From Schaalia odontolytica (lineage in GTDB: Bacteria; Actinomycetota; Actinomycetes; Actinomycetales; Actinomycetaceae): a stretch of 64,000 bases of DNA. The notes under the pieces were generated by a model. It worked only from the letters and a program-made list of their open reading frames with translations, was not told where the DNA came from and did not search any database. The translations under genes and the position numbers were made by a program. Below are positions 7,393 through 17,088 of this stretch, piece by piece. Where the stretch lies: positions 1,612,001-1,676,000 of the forward strand of contig NZ_CP046315.1 of assembly GCF_009730335.1 (NCBI RefSeq), in the 5' to 3' direction. Positions within the stretch are counted from its first letter, which is position 1, and the number at the start of each line of letters is the position of its first letter.

Positions 7393-10300
7393 ATGTCGTT
7401 TGTGTCCTCTCTGAATGAGACCCCCTACGCGCTGACCTTTGCAGGTCAGGCCACCCCATGGCGCGCCGCCCTCGACGAGATTGCTCGCGATCCCGAGATC
7501 GCCGAGATCGTCGCCGGCGTTATCAAGGCCTCGGACCAGGTACTCTCCCCCGTGCGCCGCTCGCTGGCCACCCAGTCGGTTGCTTCCCTCCCCTTCGAGC
7601 TGCCTGCCGCTCCCGAGTCTGCGGCTGTGACCCGCGACGTGGCCGGCCCGGACGAGGCCGCCCTGTCGGTTCCCGGTATCGTCGCCGCCCAGCTCGGTGC
7701 GCTCATCGATCTGACGCGCGCCGGCCTGAACATCGTCGCCAACCAGCCCACCGCGTTTGAGGGTCACTCCCAGGGCGTGCTCGGCGTGGAGATTGCCCGC
7801 GCGTGGATCGCCGGGGACGAGGCGCGGGCTGCCTCCGTGTTCGCGCTCGCTCGTCTGATCGGCGCGGCCGCCGCTCGCATCACGCGCCGCGCTCGCGCCC
7901 CGCACGCCGGCGACGCGACCTACATGGTGTCCGTGCGCGGCGTGTCTGACGCTCTCCTCGGACGCATCATCGACTCCCTGCCGTCGACCTCGTATCCCCT
8001 CTCGATCGCTCTGCGCAACGACACCGACACGCACGTTGTGTCGGGCGCCCCGAACGACCTGGCGTCCCTCGTTGCAGCCATCGAGCGCGCCGCCGCCAAG
8101 GACAAGGCCGCGCACGACACCCACGAGCGCGGTGGCCGCCCGCTGACCCCCGTGTGCGAATACCTGCCGGTGTACGTGCCCTTCCACTCCCCCATGCTCA
8201 CCGACGCTCTCGCCCTCGTGGACGAGTGGGCCGCCCAGTGCGGTATCGACGCCGAGCTGGCCCACTCCCTGGGCGCCGCCGTGCTCACGACGCCCGTGGA
8301 CTGGCCCTCCCAGATCCGCGCGGCCGCCGAGTCCGGTGCGACCTGGATCATCGACATGGGCCCGGGCGCCACGACGGTTCGCATGACCCACGCCCTCGTC
8401 GAGGGCACCGGCGTTGGCGTCGTCCCCGCAGGCACCGCCTCCGACCGCGACAAGGCCGCGACCCCCGGCTGGGCCCCCGAACCCGGCACCGACTGGTCGT
8501 ACCTGCGCCCCAGCCTCGTAACCCTCCCCGACGGCAAGACCGTCGTTGACACCGCCTTCTCGCGCCTGACCGGCCGCTCCCCCGTCCTCCTGGCCGGCAT
8601 GACGCCGACGACCGTCGATCCGGAGATCGTCGCGGCTGCCGCAAACGCCGGTTTCTGGGCCGAAATGGCCGGCGGTGGCCAGGTCACCGAAGAGGTCTAC
8701 AACGAGAACCTGGCGGGCCTGCGTGCCCAGCTGCGCCCCGGCCACACCGCCGAGTTCAACTCCATGTTCCTGGACCGCTACCTGTGGAACCTCCAGTTCG
8801 GTCAGGCTCGCATCGTGTCGCGTTCGCGCGCGTCCGGCGCCCCCATCGACGGCGTCGTTATCTCCGCGGGTATCCCCGAACAGGACGAGGCCCTGGCTCT
8901 CATCGCGCAGCTGCGCGCCGACGGCTTCCCCTACGTGGCCTTCAAGCCCGGCACGGTTGACCAGATCCGCAAGGTCATCGCTATCGCTCGCGAGGCCGAC
9001 CCGATCAAGGTCATCGTCCAGGTCGAGGACGGCCACTCCGGCGGCCACCACTCCTGGGAGGACCTGTCCGACCTCCTGCTGGCCACCTACGCTCAGCTGC
9101 GCGCCCAGTCCAACATCGTCCTGACCGTGGGCGGCGGCATCGGCACCCCCGAGCGCGCCGCTGACTTCCTCACCGGCGACTGGTCGGCTCGCTACGGCCG
9201 CCCACCCATGCCCGTCGACGGCGTCCTCGTGGGCACCGCCGCGATGACCACGAAGGAAGCACACACCACTAAGGCGGTCAAGGAACTCCTCGTGGCCACG
9301 CCGGGTGTGCCCGACAACGACGAGCTGGGCGGCTGGGTCGGCGAGGGCGTGACCCGCGGCGGCATGACCTCCGGCCTGTCGCACCTGCGCGCCGACATGC
9401 ACGAGGTCTCCAACGCCGCGGCCGCAGCTGCGCGCATCATCGCCGACATCGGCTCCGACGGCGCCCAGGTGCGCGCCCGCAAGGACGAGATCGTCGAGAT
9501 CCTCTCCCACACGGCCAAGCCCTACTTCGGTGACCTCGAAGAGATGACCTACGAGGCGTGGGTGCGCCGCTTCGCCGACCTGTCCTACCCGTGGGTTGAT
9601 CCCACGTGGCAGATCCGCTTCCACGACCTCCTCCAGCGCGTCGAGGCGCGTCTGGCGCCCGTGGATCACGGCGAGGTCGAAACCCTGTTCCCGACCGTCG
9701 AGGACGTGGCCGACGCGCACGCCGCGGCCGACCGCCTGATGGCCGCCTACCCGAACGCCGCGACGACGCACGTCACCCCCATCGACGCTGCCTGGTTCCC
9801 GGCCCTGTGCCGCTCCTACCCGAAGCCGATGCCCTTCGTCCCGATCCTGGACGACGACCTCATCCGCTGGTGGGGCCAGGACTGCCTGTGGCAGGCGCAG
9901 GACGAGCGCTACACCGCCGACCAGGTCCGCATCATCCCCGGCCCCGTCTCCGTGGCCGGCATCGACCGCGTCGACGAGCCCGTCGCTTCCCTCCTGGGTC
10001 GCTTCGAGGCCGCAGCAGCCGATCGGCTTGCTGCCTCCGGTGCCGTCGCGACGCCCGTCGCCTCGCGCCTGGGTAACGGTAAGCCCGCCGCCACCCGCGA
10101 GGAATGGCTGCGCAAGGTCCCCTTCATCTCGTGGACCGGCCACCTCATGACCAACCCGGCCTCCATCCTCGACGAGGATCGCGTGTCCCTGAACCCGACC
10201 GACACCGGCGTGGACATGGTCATCCACCTCGACACTGCGTGGGACAACGACCCTCGCGGTGCCGAGAAGCACGCGGTGCGCGAGCTGGTCTTCCCGCTGG

Positions 10301-13300
10301 TTCTATCCGGCGAGGACGGCGCGGTCCCGGTCATCGACGAGGCCAAGCTGCCCCAGCACATGTACGCGATGCTCGCGGCGACCGCCGGCGTGACCTCCGT
10401 GTCCGTCGCTGGTGACACCGTGGACGCTCTGCCCGTCATGGTTCCCTCCGCCAAGTCCGTCTTCGGCGAGGCACACTACTCCTTCACGCTGGCCCCCACC
10501 CTGGGCTTCGACCACGCAGAGGCCACGGGCGCTGCCCTTCCCGCCAGCTACGAGCTGGCTGCCTGGGCGCCCGACGCGCTGCTCGGCCCCGCCTGGCCGG
10601 CGATCTACGCGGCGTTGGGTTCGGCCATCCACAACGACTATCCGGTCATCGAGGGTCTGCTCAACGCGGTCCACCTCGATCACTCGATCACGCTGGAGTA
10701 CACGCCCGAGCAGATGCTCGAGCGCGGCATCACAACGATCGATGTGACGAGCCACGTGGCCGCCGTCAACGAGTCCTCCTCCGGACGTATCGTCACGGTC
10801 GCCCTCGAGCTGAGCGCGAACGGCGAGTATGTGGGCTCCACTCAGGAGCGCTTCGCGATCCGCGGCCGCGCCACCAGCAACCGCGCACCCTCCGAGGCCG
10901 CACCCTTCGGCGGCGCGAACATCGAAGTCGTCGACAGTCCCCGATCGGTCCTGCGCCGCGTGACCGTCAAGGCTCCAGACGACATGACGCCCTTTGCGAT
11001 CGTCTCGGGCGACTACAACCCGATCCACACCTCCTACGCGGCCGCCAAGGTCGCTGGCATGGACGCGCCTCTGGTGCACGGGATGTGGCTGTCGGCGACC
11101 GCTCAGCACGCGGCTGAGGCCGTTGTCGCCGGTCAGGGCGGCGCTCAGATCGCCGGCTGGACGTACTACATGTACGGCACCGTCGACCTGAACGACGAGG
11201 TTGAGATCACCGTCGAGCGTGTGGGTCGCGTCGTCGGTGGCGGTCTGTCCCTCGAGGTCACCTGCCGCATCAACAAGCAGGTCGTCTCGCGTGCGTCGGC
11301 CTACACCTTCGCCCCGAAGGTCGCCTACGTCTACCCCGGCCAGGGCATCCAGAGCGCCGGCATGGGTCTGGACGAGCGCACCAAGTCCAAGGCTGTGGAC
11401 GAGGTCTGGCGCCGCGCCGATGCGCACACCCGCTCGGCAATGGGCTTCTCCATCCTGGCGATCGTGCGCGACAACCCAACCGAGATCGTGGCGCGCGGCG
11501 TGACCTACCGTCACCCCGAAGGTGTCCTGAACCTCACCCAGTTCACGCAGGTTGCGCTCGCGACACTGGCTATCGGCCAGACGGCCCGCATGCGCGAAGA
11601 GGGTGTCCTGGTTCCTGGTGCCGCCTTCGCCGGTCACTCGCTCGGCGAGTACGACGCTCTGGCCGCATACGCCGAGGTCTTCCCCCTCGAAACCGTCCTC
11701 GACTTGGTCTTCCAGCGCGGTTCCACGATGCACTCGCTCGTGCCCCGCGACGAGAACGGCCGTTCGAACTACCGCATGGGTGCCCTGCGCCCGAACCAGT
11801 TCGGCATCGACGACGCTCACGTCGTGGAGTACGTCGAGTCGATCGCTCAGGCATCGGGTGAGTTCCTCCAGATCGTCAACTTCAACCTGGCCGGCCAGCA
11901 GTACGCCGTCGCCGGTACGGTCGCGGGCCTGAAGGCCCTCGAGGAGGACGCCGCCAAGCGCGCCGCCGAGCACGGTGGCAAGCGTCCCTTCATGTACGTT
12001 CCCGGCATCGACGTGCCCTTCCACTCCACTGTCCTGCGCAGCGGCGTGGCGGACTTCCGTACGAAGCTCGACGAGCGTATCCCCGCCGAGATCGACCCCG
12101 CGAAGCTCGTGGGCCGCTACATCCCCAACCTGGTGGCGCGTCCCTTCGAGCTCACCCGCGAGTTCGCTCAGTCCATCCTCGACGTGGTTCCCTCCGAGAC
12201 GGTGCGCGAGCTGCTCGAGACGGAAGGCGCGTGGGACGCCGCCCTGGCCAACCCGGGTGTCCTGACCCGCACGCTGCTCATCGAGCTGCTGTGCTGGCAG
12301 TTCGCCTCCCCGGTGCGCTGGATCGAGACGCAGCGCGTACTGCTGTCGACCGAAGAAGCTGCCCCAGGCGTTGCCGGCCTGGGCGTCGATCAGGTCATCG
12401 AGGTCGGCCTCGGCGCCGCCCCGACCCTGGCCAACCTGGCCTCCCGCACCCTGCTCGCGCCCGAGTTCGCGCTCTCTCGCGTCGACGTGTTCAACGTCCA
12501 GCGCGACGAGCCCCGCGTCTACGCGACCGACGTCGCCGTGATCGAGGACGAAGAGGACGAGGAGATCACCCCGGCGGCTCCCGCTGCCGACGCTGCTCCC
12601 GCGCCTGCCCCGGCTACCCCCGCCGCCGAGGCCGCTCCGGCCCCCGCCCCCGCTGCCCCGACCGGTGGCCCCTCGGGAGCCGACGTCGCGGACCTGCCCT
12701 TCACAGCGTCCTCCGCCATCGTCGCCCTGCTGGCGCTGTCCGCGAAGATTCGCATCGACGAGGTCGGCGCCACCGACACGACCGAGTCGCTGACCAACGG
12801 CGTGTCCTCGCGCCGTAACCAGCTGCTCATGGATATGTCCTCCGAGCTCGGCCTGAACTCCATCGACGGCGCCGGCGAGGCCGACGTGGCCACGCTGTCT
12901 GCGACGGTCGACAAGGCCGCCAAGGGCTACAAGCCCTTCGGCCCGGTCCTGGCTGAGGCCGTCAAGGAGCGCACGCGCAAGCTGTTCGGCGCCGCCGGCG
13001 TCAAGGCCGGCCACATCGCCGACCGCGTCACCGGCACGTGGCAGCTGGGACCCGGCTGGGCCCACCACGTCACCGCCGAGATCGTCCTGGGCACCCGTGA
13101 GGGCGCCTCGACCCGCGACGGCGATCTGGCCACCCTGCCGCTGGAAGCCCCGACGAACGCCGCCGGCGTCGATGCCCTCATCGATGCTGCCGTGGCATCC
13201 GTCGCTGCTCGCGAAGGTATCGCCGTGTCCCTGCCGAGCGCCGGTGGCGCGTCCGGTGGCGGCGTCGTTGACTCCGCCGCGCTGGACGCCTACGCCGCAT

Positions 13301-16300
13301 CCGTGACGGGTGAGGACGGCGTCCTGGCCAAGACCGCTCGCACGATCCTGTCCGAGCTGGGTCTGAACGCCCCCGCCCCCACCGGCGAGGACTCCTCCGA
13401 CGACGCGCGCGTCATCGACGCCGTCGCCGCCGAGCTGGGTTCGGGCTGGGTCGACCTGGTCGAGCCTCGCTTCGACGCCGCACGCGCCGTCCTGCTGGAC
13501 GACCGCTGGGCATCCGCCCGTGAGGACGTCGCCCGTTACGTCGCCGAAGGCACGCTCGCCGAGGGCGCGTCCTTCGTGGGCACCGGCCGCGCGGTGGCCG
13601 AGCAGGCCTCGTACTGGGCGAACAGCCTGCGCGCTGAGGGCGATCACGAACGCGCGGCTCGACTCGAGCAGATCGCGGCCGACGCGCTGTCTTCCTCCGA
13701 GGACCTTCCCTACGCGAACGACGTCGCCGTGGTCACCGGCATGACCCCCGCCTCCATCGGTGGCGCGGTCGTGGGCGGCCTGCTCGCCGGTGGCGCGACG
13801 GTCATCGCGACCTCCTCGTCGATCTCCGCATCGCGCCTGGATTTCGCCAAGGAGCTCTACCGCACGCACGCCGCTGGCGGTGCGAAGCTCTGGCTGGTTC
13901 CCGCGAACCTGGCCTCCTACCGCGACGTTGACGCGCTCGTGGAATGGATCGGCACCGAGCAGACGAAGTCCGTGGGTGCCGACGTGAAGGTAACGAAGGA
14001 AGCCCTGGTCCCGACGCTGTTCTACCCGTTCGCTGCTCCGCGCGTTTCCGGCACGCTGGCCGACGCGGGCCCGGCCTCTGAGAACCAGATGCGCCTGCTG
14101 CTGTGGAGCGTCGAGCGTTCCATCGCCGGCCTGTGCGCGATCGGGTCCGACACGCACGCCGACCACCGCCTGCACGTCGTGCTGCCCGGTTCCCCAAACC
14201 GCGGCATCTTCGGTGGCGACGGCGCGTACGCCGAGGCGAAGGCCTCCTTCGACGCCATCGCAACCCGCTGGGCGGCCGAGCCGATCTGGGGCTCGCGCGT
14301 CTCGATCGCACACCCCCGTATCGGTTGGGTGCGTGGCACCGGCCTCATGGGCGGCAACGACCCGATGGTCGCCGCCGTCGAGTCCGCGGGTGTTCGCACC
14401 TGGTCGACCGAAGAAATGGCCGAGCAGCTGCTCAACCTGTCGAGCGCCGAGGTGCGCGCGCAGGCTGCCACCGCCCCGGTGGACGCCGACCTGACCGGCG
14501 GCCTGGACTCCTCCATCGACCTGCGTGCGCTGCGCGCTCAGGCCGATGCCGCCATCCCCACTCCCCCTGCTGAGCAGCCGATCGCGACCGTCTCCGCGCT
14601 GCCCTCGCCCTCGCAGGTCACCGTGCCGCACGTCGATCCCTCGCAGTGGGGTGGCACCACCGCGTCGCTGGCCGACACGGTCGTCATCGTCGGTCACGGC
14701 GAGGTCGGCCCGTGGGGCAGCGCCCGTACCCGCGTCCAGGCCGAGCTCGGTATCCACACCGACGGCTCCGTCGAGCTCACCCCCGCGGGCGTGCTCGAGC
14801 TGGCGTGGATGACCGGCCTGCTGACCTGGTCGGACACCCCGGTGGGCGGCTGGTACGACAAGGACGACCAGCTGGTGCCCGAGTCGGAGATCTTCGATCG
14901 CTACCGCGACGAGGTCGTGGCCCGCTCCGGCGTGCGCTTCTTCCACGACGATGGCCCGCTGCACGACGGCTACACGCCCGAGTCCGCGATGGTCTTCCTG
15001 GACCGCGACATCACCTTCACGGTCGAGGACGAGGCCGAGGCAGGCTCCTACGCCGAGGCTGACCCGCAGTTCACTGTCATCGAGCAGACCGCGTTCGGTG
15101 AGTGGCAGGTGACTCGCAAGGCCGGCGCCCAGGTGCGCGTGCCGCGTCGCGCGACGCTGAACCGCCGCATCGGCGGCCTGTTCCCGACGGACTTTGACCC
15201 GGCTCGCTGGGGCATCCCGGCCTCGATGCTGGATTCGATCGACCCGATCGCCGTGTGGAACCTGGTCTCCGCCGTGGACGCGTTCGTGTCTGCTGGCTTC
15301 AGCCCCGCCGAGCTGCTGCGCGTCGTCCACCCGGCGACCGTGGCCTCCACGCAGGGCACCGGCTTCGGTGGCATGCGCTCGATGCACAAGCTCTTCGTCG
15401 ACCGCTTCCTGGGCGAGGATTACCCGCAGGACATCCTGCAGGAGACCCTGCCCAACGTCGTGGCTGCACACACCATGCAGTCCTACGTGGGCGGCTACGG
15501 CTCGATGATCAATCCGGTCGGCGCCTGCGCGACCGCCGCGGTGTCCATCGAGGAGGGCCTCGACAAGATCAAGGCTGGCAAGGCGGACTTCGTCGTGGCC
15601 GGCGCGATCGACGACATCCAGGTGGAGTCGATCGTGGGCTTCGGCGCGATGAATGCGACGGCGATCTCCAACGAGCTGCTCGCTCGCGGTATCTCCCCGC
15701 GCTTCGTCTCGCGCGCTAACGACCGCCGCCGTGGCGGCTTCGTCGAGGCGCAGGGCGGCGGCACCGTGCTGCTCACCCGCGCGTCGGTAGCGCTCGACAT
15801 GAACCTGCCGGTCCTGGCTGTCGTGGCCCACGCGCAGACCTTCAGCGACGGCGCGCACACCTCGATTCCGGCCCCCGGCCTGGGTGCCCTCGCGGTGGCG
15901 CGCGGCGGACGTGACTCGGTCATCGCCCGCAACCTCGCCGAACTCGGCGTGGGCATCGACGACGTAGCCTTCGTGTCCAAGCACGACACGTCCACGAACG
16001 CCAACGACCCCAACGAGTCCGATCTGCACACCCGCGTCGGCACGGCGCTGGGCCGCACCCCCGGTAACCCGTTGCTGGTCATCTCGCAGAAGACCCTCAC
16101 GGGTCACGCGAAGGGTGGCGCCTGCGTGTTCCAGGTGGGCGGCATCATCGACGTGTTCCGCACAGGTCTGATCCCCGCGAACGTCGCGCTGGACTGCGTC
16201 GACGACGCGATGGAGAAGTACAGCCCGCTCGTGTGGCTGCGTTCCCCGCTCAACCTGTCCTCTCGTGGACCGGTGCGTGCGGCGTTCGCGACCTCGCTCG

Positions 16301-16620
16301 GCTTCGGCCATGTCTCCGGCTTCCTGGCGCTGGTCAATCCGGCCGCCTTCGAGGCCATCGTGGAGCGCAAGGCCGGACGCGAGCGCCTCGAGGCGTGGCG
16401 TGCCGCGTCGGATCGTCGCCTGCGCAACGGCCAGCGTCACATTGAGATGGGCATGCTGGGCCACGCCCCGCTGTTCACGTCGGTGGAGGGTCGTCGCCTG
16501 CCCGACGACCCGGCTGCGGGCGTTGCCGGTGACGCTCACGAGGTCGAGGCCGCGATCCTGCTGGATCCGAACGCCCGCCTCGGCGAGGACGGCTTCTACC
16601 ACCTGCCGGAAGGCAAGTGA
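7393..16620 (+). CDS. fas: Type I fatty acid synthase (multidomain megasynthase)
   Basis: At 3075 residues this is the usual size of the mycobacterial/corynebacterial FAS-I, which runs the full elongation cycle on one chain and releases acyl-CoA. Domains in order: acetyltransferase (EGHSQGVLG near 121-129), FMN-type enoyl reductase (LLAGMTPTTVDPE near 396), dehydratase with a MaoC-like hot-dog fold (GDYNPIHTS near 1206), malonyl/palmitoyl transferase (GHSLGEYDA near 1415), an Ala/Pro/Glu linker (about 1720-1757), carrier domain (ELGLNSIDG near 1817, the Ser taking phosphopantetheine), ketoreductase (VVTGMTPASIGGAVV near 2112) and ketosynthase (active Cys in GACATAAVS near 2712, His in SKHDTSTNAN near 2866, GHAKGG near 2905). 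GAAGGAAA precedes the ATG. It lies 44 bases after the carboxylase and 3 bases before acpS. Confidence 0.97.
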   Translation: MSFVSSLNETPYALTFAGQATPWRAALDEIARDPEIAEIVAGVIKASDQVLSPVRRSLATQSVASLPFELPAAPESAAVTRDVAGPDEAALSVPGIVAAQLGALIDLTRAGLNIVANQPTAFEGHSQGVLGVEIARAWIAGDEARAASVFALARLIGAAAARITRRARAPHAGDATYMVSVRGVSDALLGRIIDSLPSTSYPLSIALRNDTDTHVVSGAPNDLASLVAAIERAAAKDKAAHDTHERGGRPLTPVCEYLPVYVPFHSPMLTDALALVDEWAAQCGIDAELAHSLGAAVLTTPVDWPSQIRAAAESGATWIIDMGPGATTVRMTHALVEGTGVGVVPAGTASDRDKAATPGWAPEPGTDWSYLRPSLVTLPDGKTVVDTAFSRLTGRSPVLLAGMTPTTVDPEIVAAAANAGFWAEMAGGGQVTEEVYNENLAGLRAQLRPGHTAEFNSMFLDRYLWNLQFGQARIVSRSRASGAPIDGVVISAGIPEQDEALALIAQLRADGFPYVAFKPGTVDQIRKVIAIAREADPIKVIVQVEDGHSGGHHSWEDLSDLLLATYAQLRAQSNIVLTVGGGIGTPERAADFLTGDWSARYGRPPMPVDGVLVGTAAMTTKEAHTTKAVKELLVATPGVPDNDELGGWVGEGVTRGGMTSGLSHLRADMHEVSNAAAAAARIIADIGSDGAQVRARKDEIVEILSHTAKPYFGDLEEMTYEAWVRRFADLSYPWVDPTWQIRFHDLLQRVEARLAPVDHGEVETLFPTVEDVADAHAAADRLMAAYPNAATTHVTPIDAAWFPALCRSYPKPMPFVPILDDDLIRWWGQDCLWQAQDERYTADQVRIIPGPVSVAGIDRVDEPVASLLGRFEAAAADRLAASGAVATPVASRLGNGKPAATREEWLRKVPFISWTGHLMTNPASILDEDRVSLNPTDTGVDMVIHLDTAWDNDPRGAEKHAVRELVFPLVLSGEDGAVPVIDEAKLPQHMYAMLAATAGVTSVSVAGDTVDALPVMVPSAKSVFGEAHYSFTLAPTLGFDHAEATGAALPASYELAAWAPDALLGPAWPAIYAALGSAIHNDYPVIEGLLNAVHLDHSITLEYTPEQMLERGITTIDVTSHVAAVNESSSGRIVTVALELSANGEYVGSTQERFAIRGRATSNRAPSEAAPFGGANIEVVDSPRSVLRRVTVKAPDDMTPFAIVSGDYNPIHTSYAAAKVAGMDAPLVHGMWLSATAQHAAEAVVAGQGGAQIAGWTYYMYGTVDLNDEVEITVERVGRVVGGGLSLEVTCRINKQVVSRASAYTFAPKVAYVYPGQGIQSAGMGLDERTKSKAVDEVWRRADAHTRSAMGFSILAIVRDNPTEIVARGVTYRHPEGVLNLTQFTQVALATLAIGQTARMREEGVLVPGAAFAGHSLGEYDALAAYAEVFPLETVLDLVFQRGSTMHSLVPRDENGRSNYRMGALRPNQFGIDDAHVVEYVESIAQASGEFLQIVNFNLAGQQYAVAGTVAGLKALEEDAAKRAAEHGGKRPFMYVPGIDVPFHSTVLRSGVADFRTKLDERIPAEIDPAKLVGRYIPNLVARPFELTREFAQSILDVVPSETVRELLETEGAWDAALANPGVLTRTLLIELLCWQFASPVRWIETQRVLLSTEEAAPGVAGLGVDQVIEVGLGAAPTLANLASRTLLAPEFALSRVDVFNVQRDEPRVYATDVAVIEDEEDEEITPAAPAADAAPAPAPATPAAEAAPAPAPAAPTGGPSGADVADLPFTASSAIVALLALSAKIRIDEVGATDTTESLTNGVSSRRNQLLMDMSSELGLNSIDGAGEADVATLSATVDKAAKGYKPFGPVLAEAVKERTRKLFGAAGVKAGHIADRVTGTWQLGPGWAHHVTAEIVLGTREGASTRDGDLATLPLEAPTNAAGVDALIDAAVASVAAREGIAVSLPSAGGASGGGVVDSAALDAYAASVTGEDGVLAKTARTILSELGLNAPAPTGEDSSDDARVIDAVAAELGSGWVDLVEPRFDAARAVLLDDRWASAREDVARYVAEGTLAEGASFVGTGRAVAEQASYWANSLRAEGDHERAARLEQIAADALSSSEDLPYANDVAVVTGMTPASIGGAVVGGLLAGGATVIATSSSISASRLDFAKELYRTHAAGGAKLWLVPANLASYRDVDALVEWIGTEQTKSVGADVKVTKEALVPTLFYPFAAPRVSGTLADAGPASENQMRLLLWSVERSIAGLCAIGSDTHADHRLHVVLPGSPNRGIFGGDGAYAEAKASFDAIATRWAAEPIWGSRVSIAHPRIGWVRGTGLMGGNDPMVAAVESAGVRTWSTEEMAEQLLNLSSAEVRAQAATAPVDADLTGGLDSSIDLRALRAQADAAIPTPPAEQPIATVSALPSPSQVTVPHVDPSQWGGTTASLADTVVIVGHGEVGPWGSARTRVQAELGIHTDGSVELTPAGVLELAWMTGLLTWSDTPVGGWYDKDDQLVPESEIFDRYRDEVVARSGVRFFHDDGPLHDGYTPESAMVFLDRDITFTVEDEAEAGSYAEADPQFTVIEQTAFGEWQVTRKAGAQVRVPRRATLNRRIGGLFPTDFDPARWGIPASMLDSIDPIAVWNLVSAVDAFVSAGFSPAELLRVVHPATVASTQGTGFGGMRSMHKLFVDRFLGEDYPQDILQETLPNVVAAHTMQSYVGGYGSMINPVGACATAAVSIEEGLDKIKAGKADFVVAGAIDDIQVESIVGFGAMNATAISNELLARGISPRFVSRANDRRRGGFVEAQGGGTVLLTRASVALDMNLPVLAVVAHAQTFSDGAHTSIPAPGLGALAVARGGRDSVIARNLAELGVGIDDVAFVSKHDTSTNANDPNESDLHTRVGTALGRTPGNPLLVISQKTLTGHAKGGACVFQVGGIIDVFRTGLIPANVALDCVDDAMEKYSPLVWLRSPLNLSSRGPVRAAFATSLGFGHVSGFLALVNPAAFEAIVERKAGRERLEAWRAASDRRLRNGQRHIEMGMLGHAPLFTSVEGRRLPDDPAAGVAGDAHEVEAAILLDPNARLGEDGFYHLPEGK

Positions 16621-16623
16621 GCG

Positions 16624-17088
16624 ATGCGCGGACTCGGCGTTGACCTGGTGTCCCTCCCTGAGTTTGCCGCTCAGGTGAGGGAGCCGGGTTCGGCCTTCCT
16701 GAATGGCGTCCTGACGCCCAGGGAGGCCCGCCGGGTCCGCGCCCGCGCCGCCGCTACCTCTGGCGCGCACCCCAGTTCCGCCCGCTATGACGAGGCCGTG
16801 GCCCGTCACGCGGGCGGCCTGTGGGCCGCAAAGGAGGCCTTTATCAAGGCCTGGTCGTGCGCCCTTTTCGGTTCCCCTCCTCTCATCGGCACCGACGACG
16901 TCGACTGGCACGAAATTGAGGTCAGCCACGACGAGTGGAACCGTCCCGCTCTCACGCTGCACGGCCGAGTCGCAGCTGCCTGCGAGGAGTCACTCGGGGC
17001 GCCTTCCACGTGGAGAGCGCTCGTGTCCATCAGCCACGACGGGGAGTACGCCATCGCGCAGGTCGCGATCGTGGACGCGTCCGACTAG
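16624..17088 (+). CDS. acpS: Holo-[acyl-carrier-protein] synthase
   Basis: AcpS moves 4'-phosphopantetheine from CoA to the carrier-domain serine, here that of Fas. The 154-residue protein has the two metal/CoA motifs of the family: GVDLV at 5-9 (Asp7) and LWAAKEAFIKAW around 66-77 (Glu71). An insert between the motifs, rich in Ala and Arg, makes it longer than the usual 120-130 residues. It starts three bases after the fas stop. Its TAG stop overlaps the ssb stop on the other strand, the two sharing the tetramer CTAG, so no terminator separates the convergent genes. Confidence 0.9.
   Translation: MRGLGVDLVSLPEFAAQVREPGSAFLNGVLTPREARRVRARAAATSGAHPSSARYDEAVARHAGGLWAAKEAFIKAWSCALFGSPPLIGTDDVDWHEIEVSHDEWNRPALTLHGRVAAACEESLGAPSTWRALVSISHDGEYAIAQVAIVDASD

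Noticed and set aside
10303-16962. A 2219-codon open frame antisense to fas
   Set aside because: It is the complement of the fas frame in G+C-rich DNA, where stops are rare; the composition is low-complexity (His/Gly/Arg/Asp) with no motif, and fas itself is certain.
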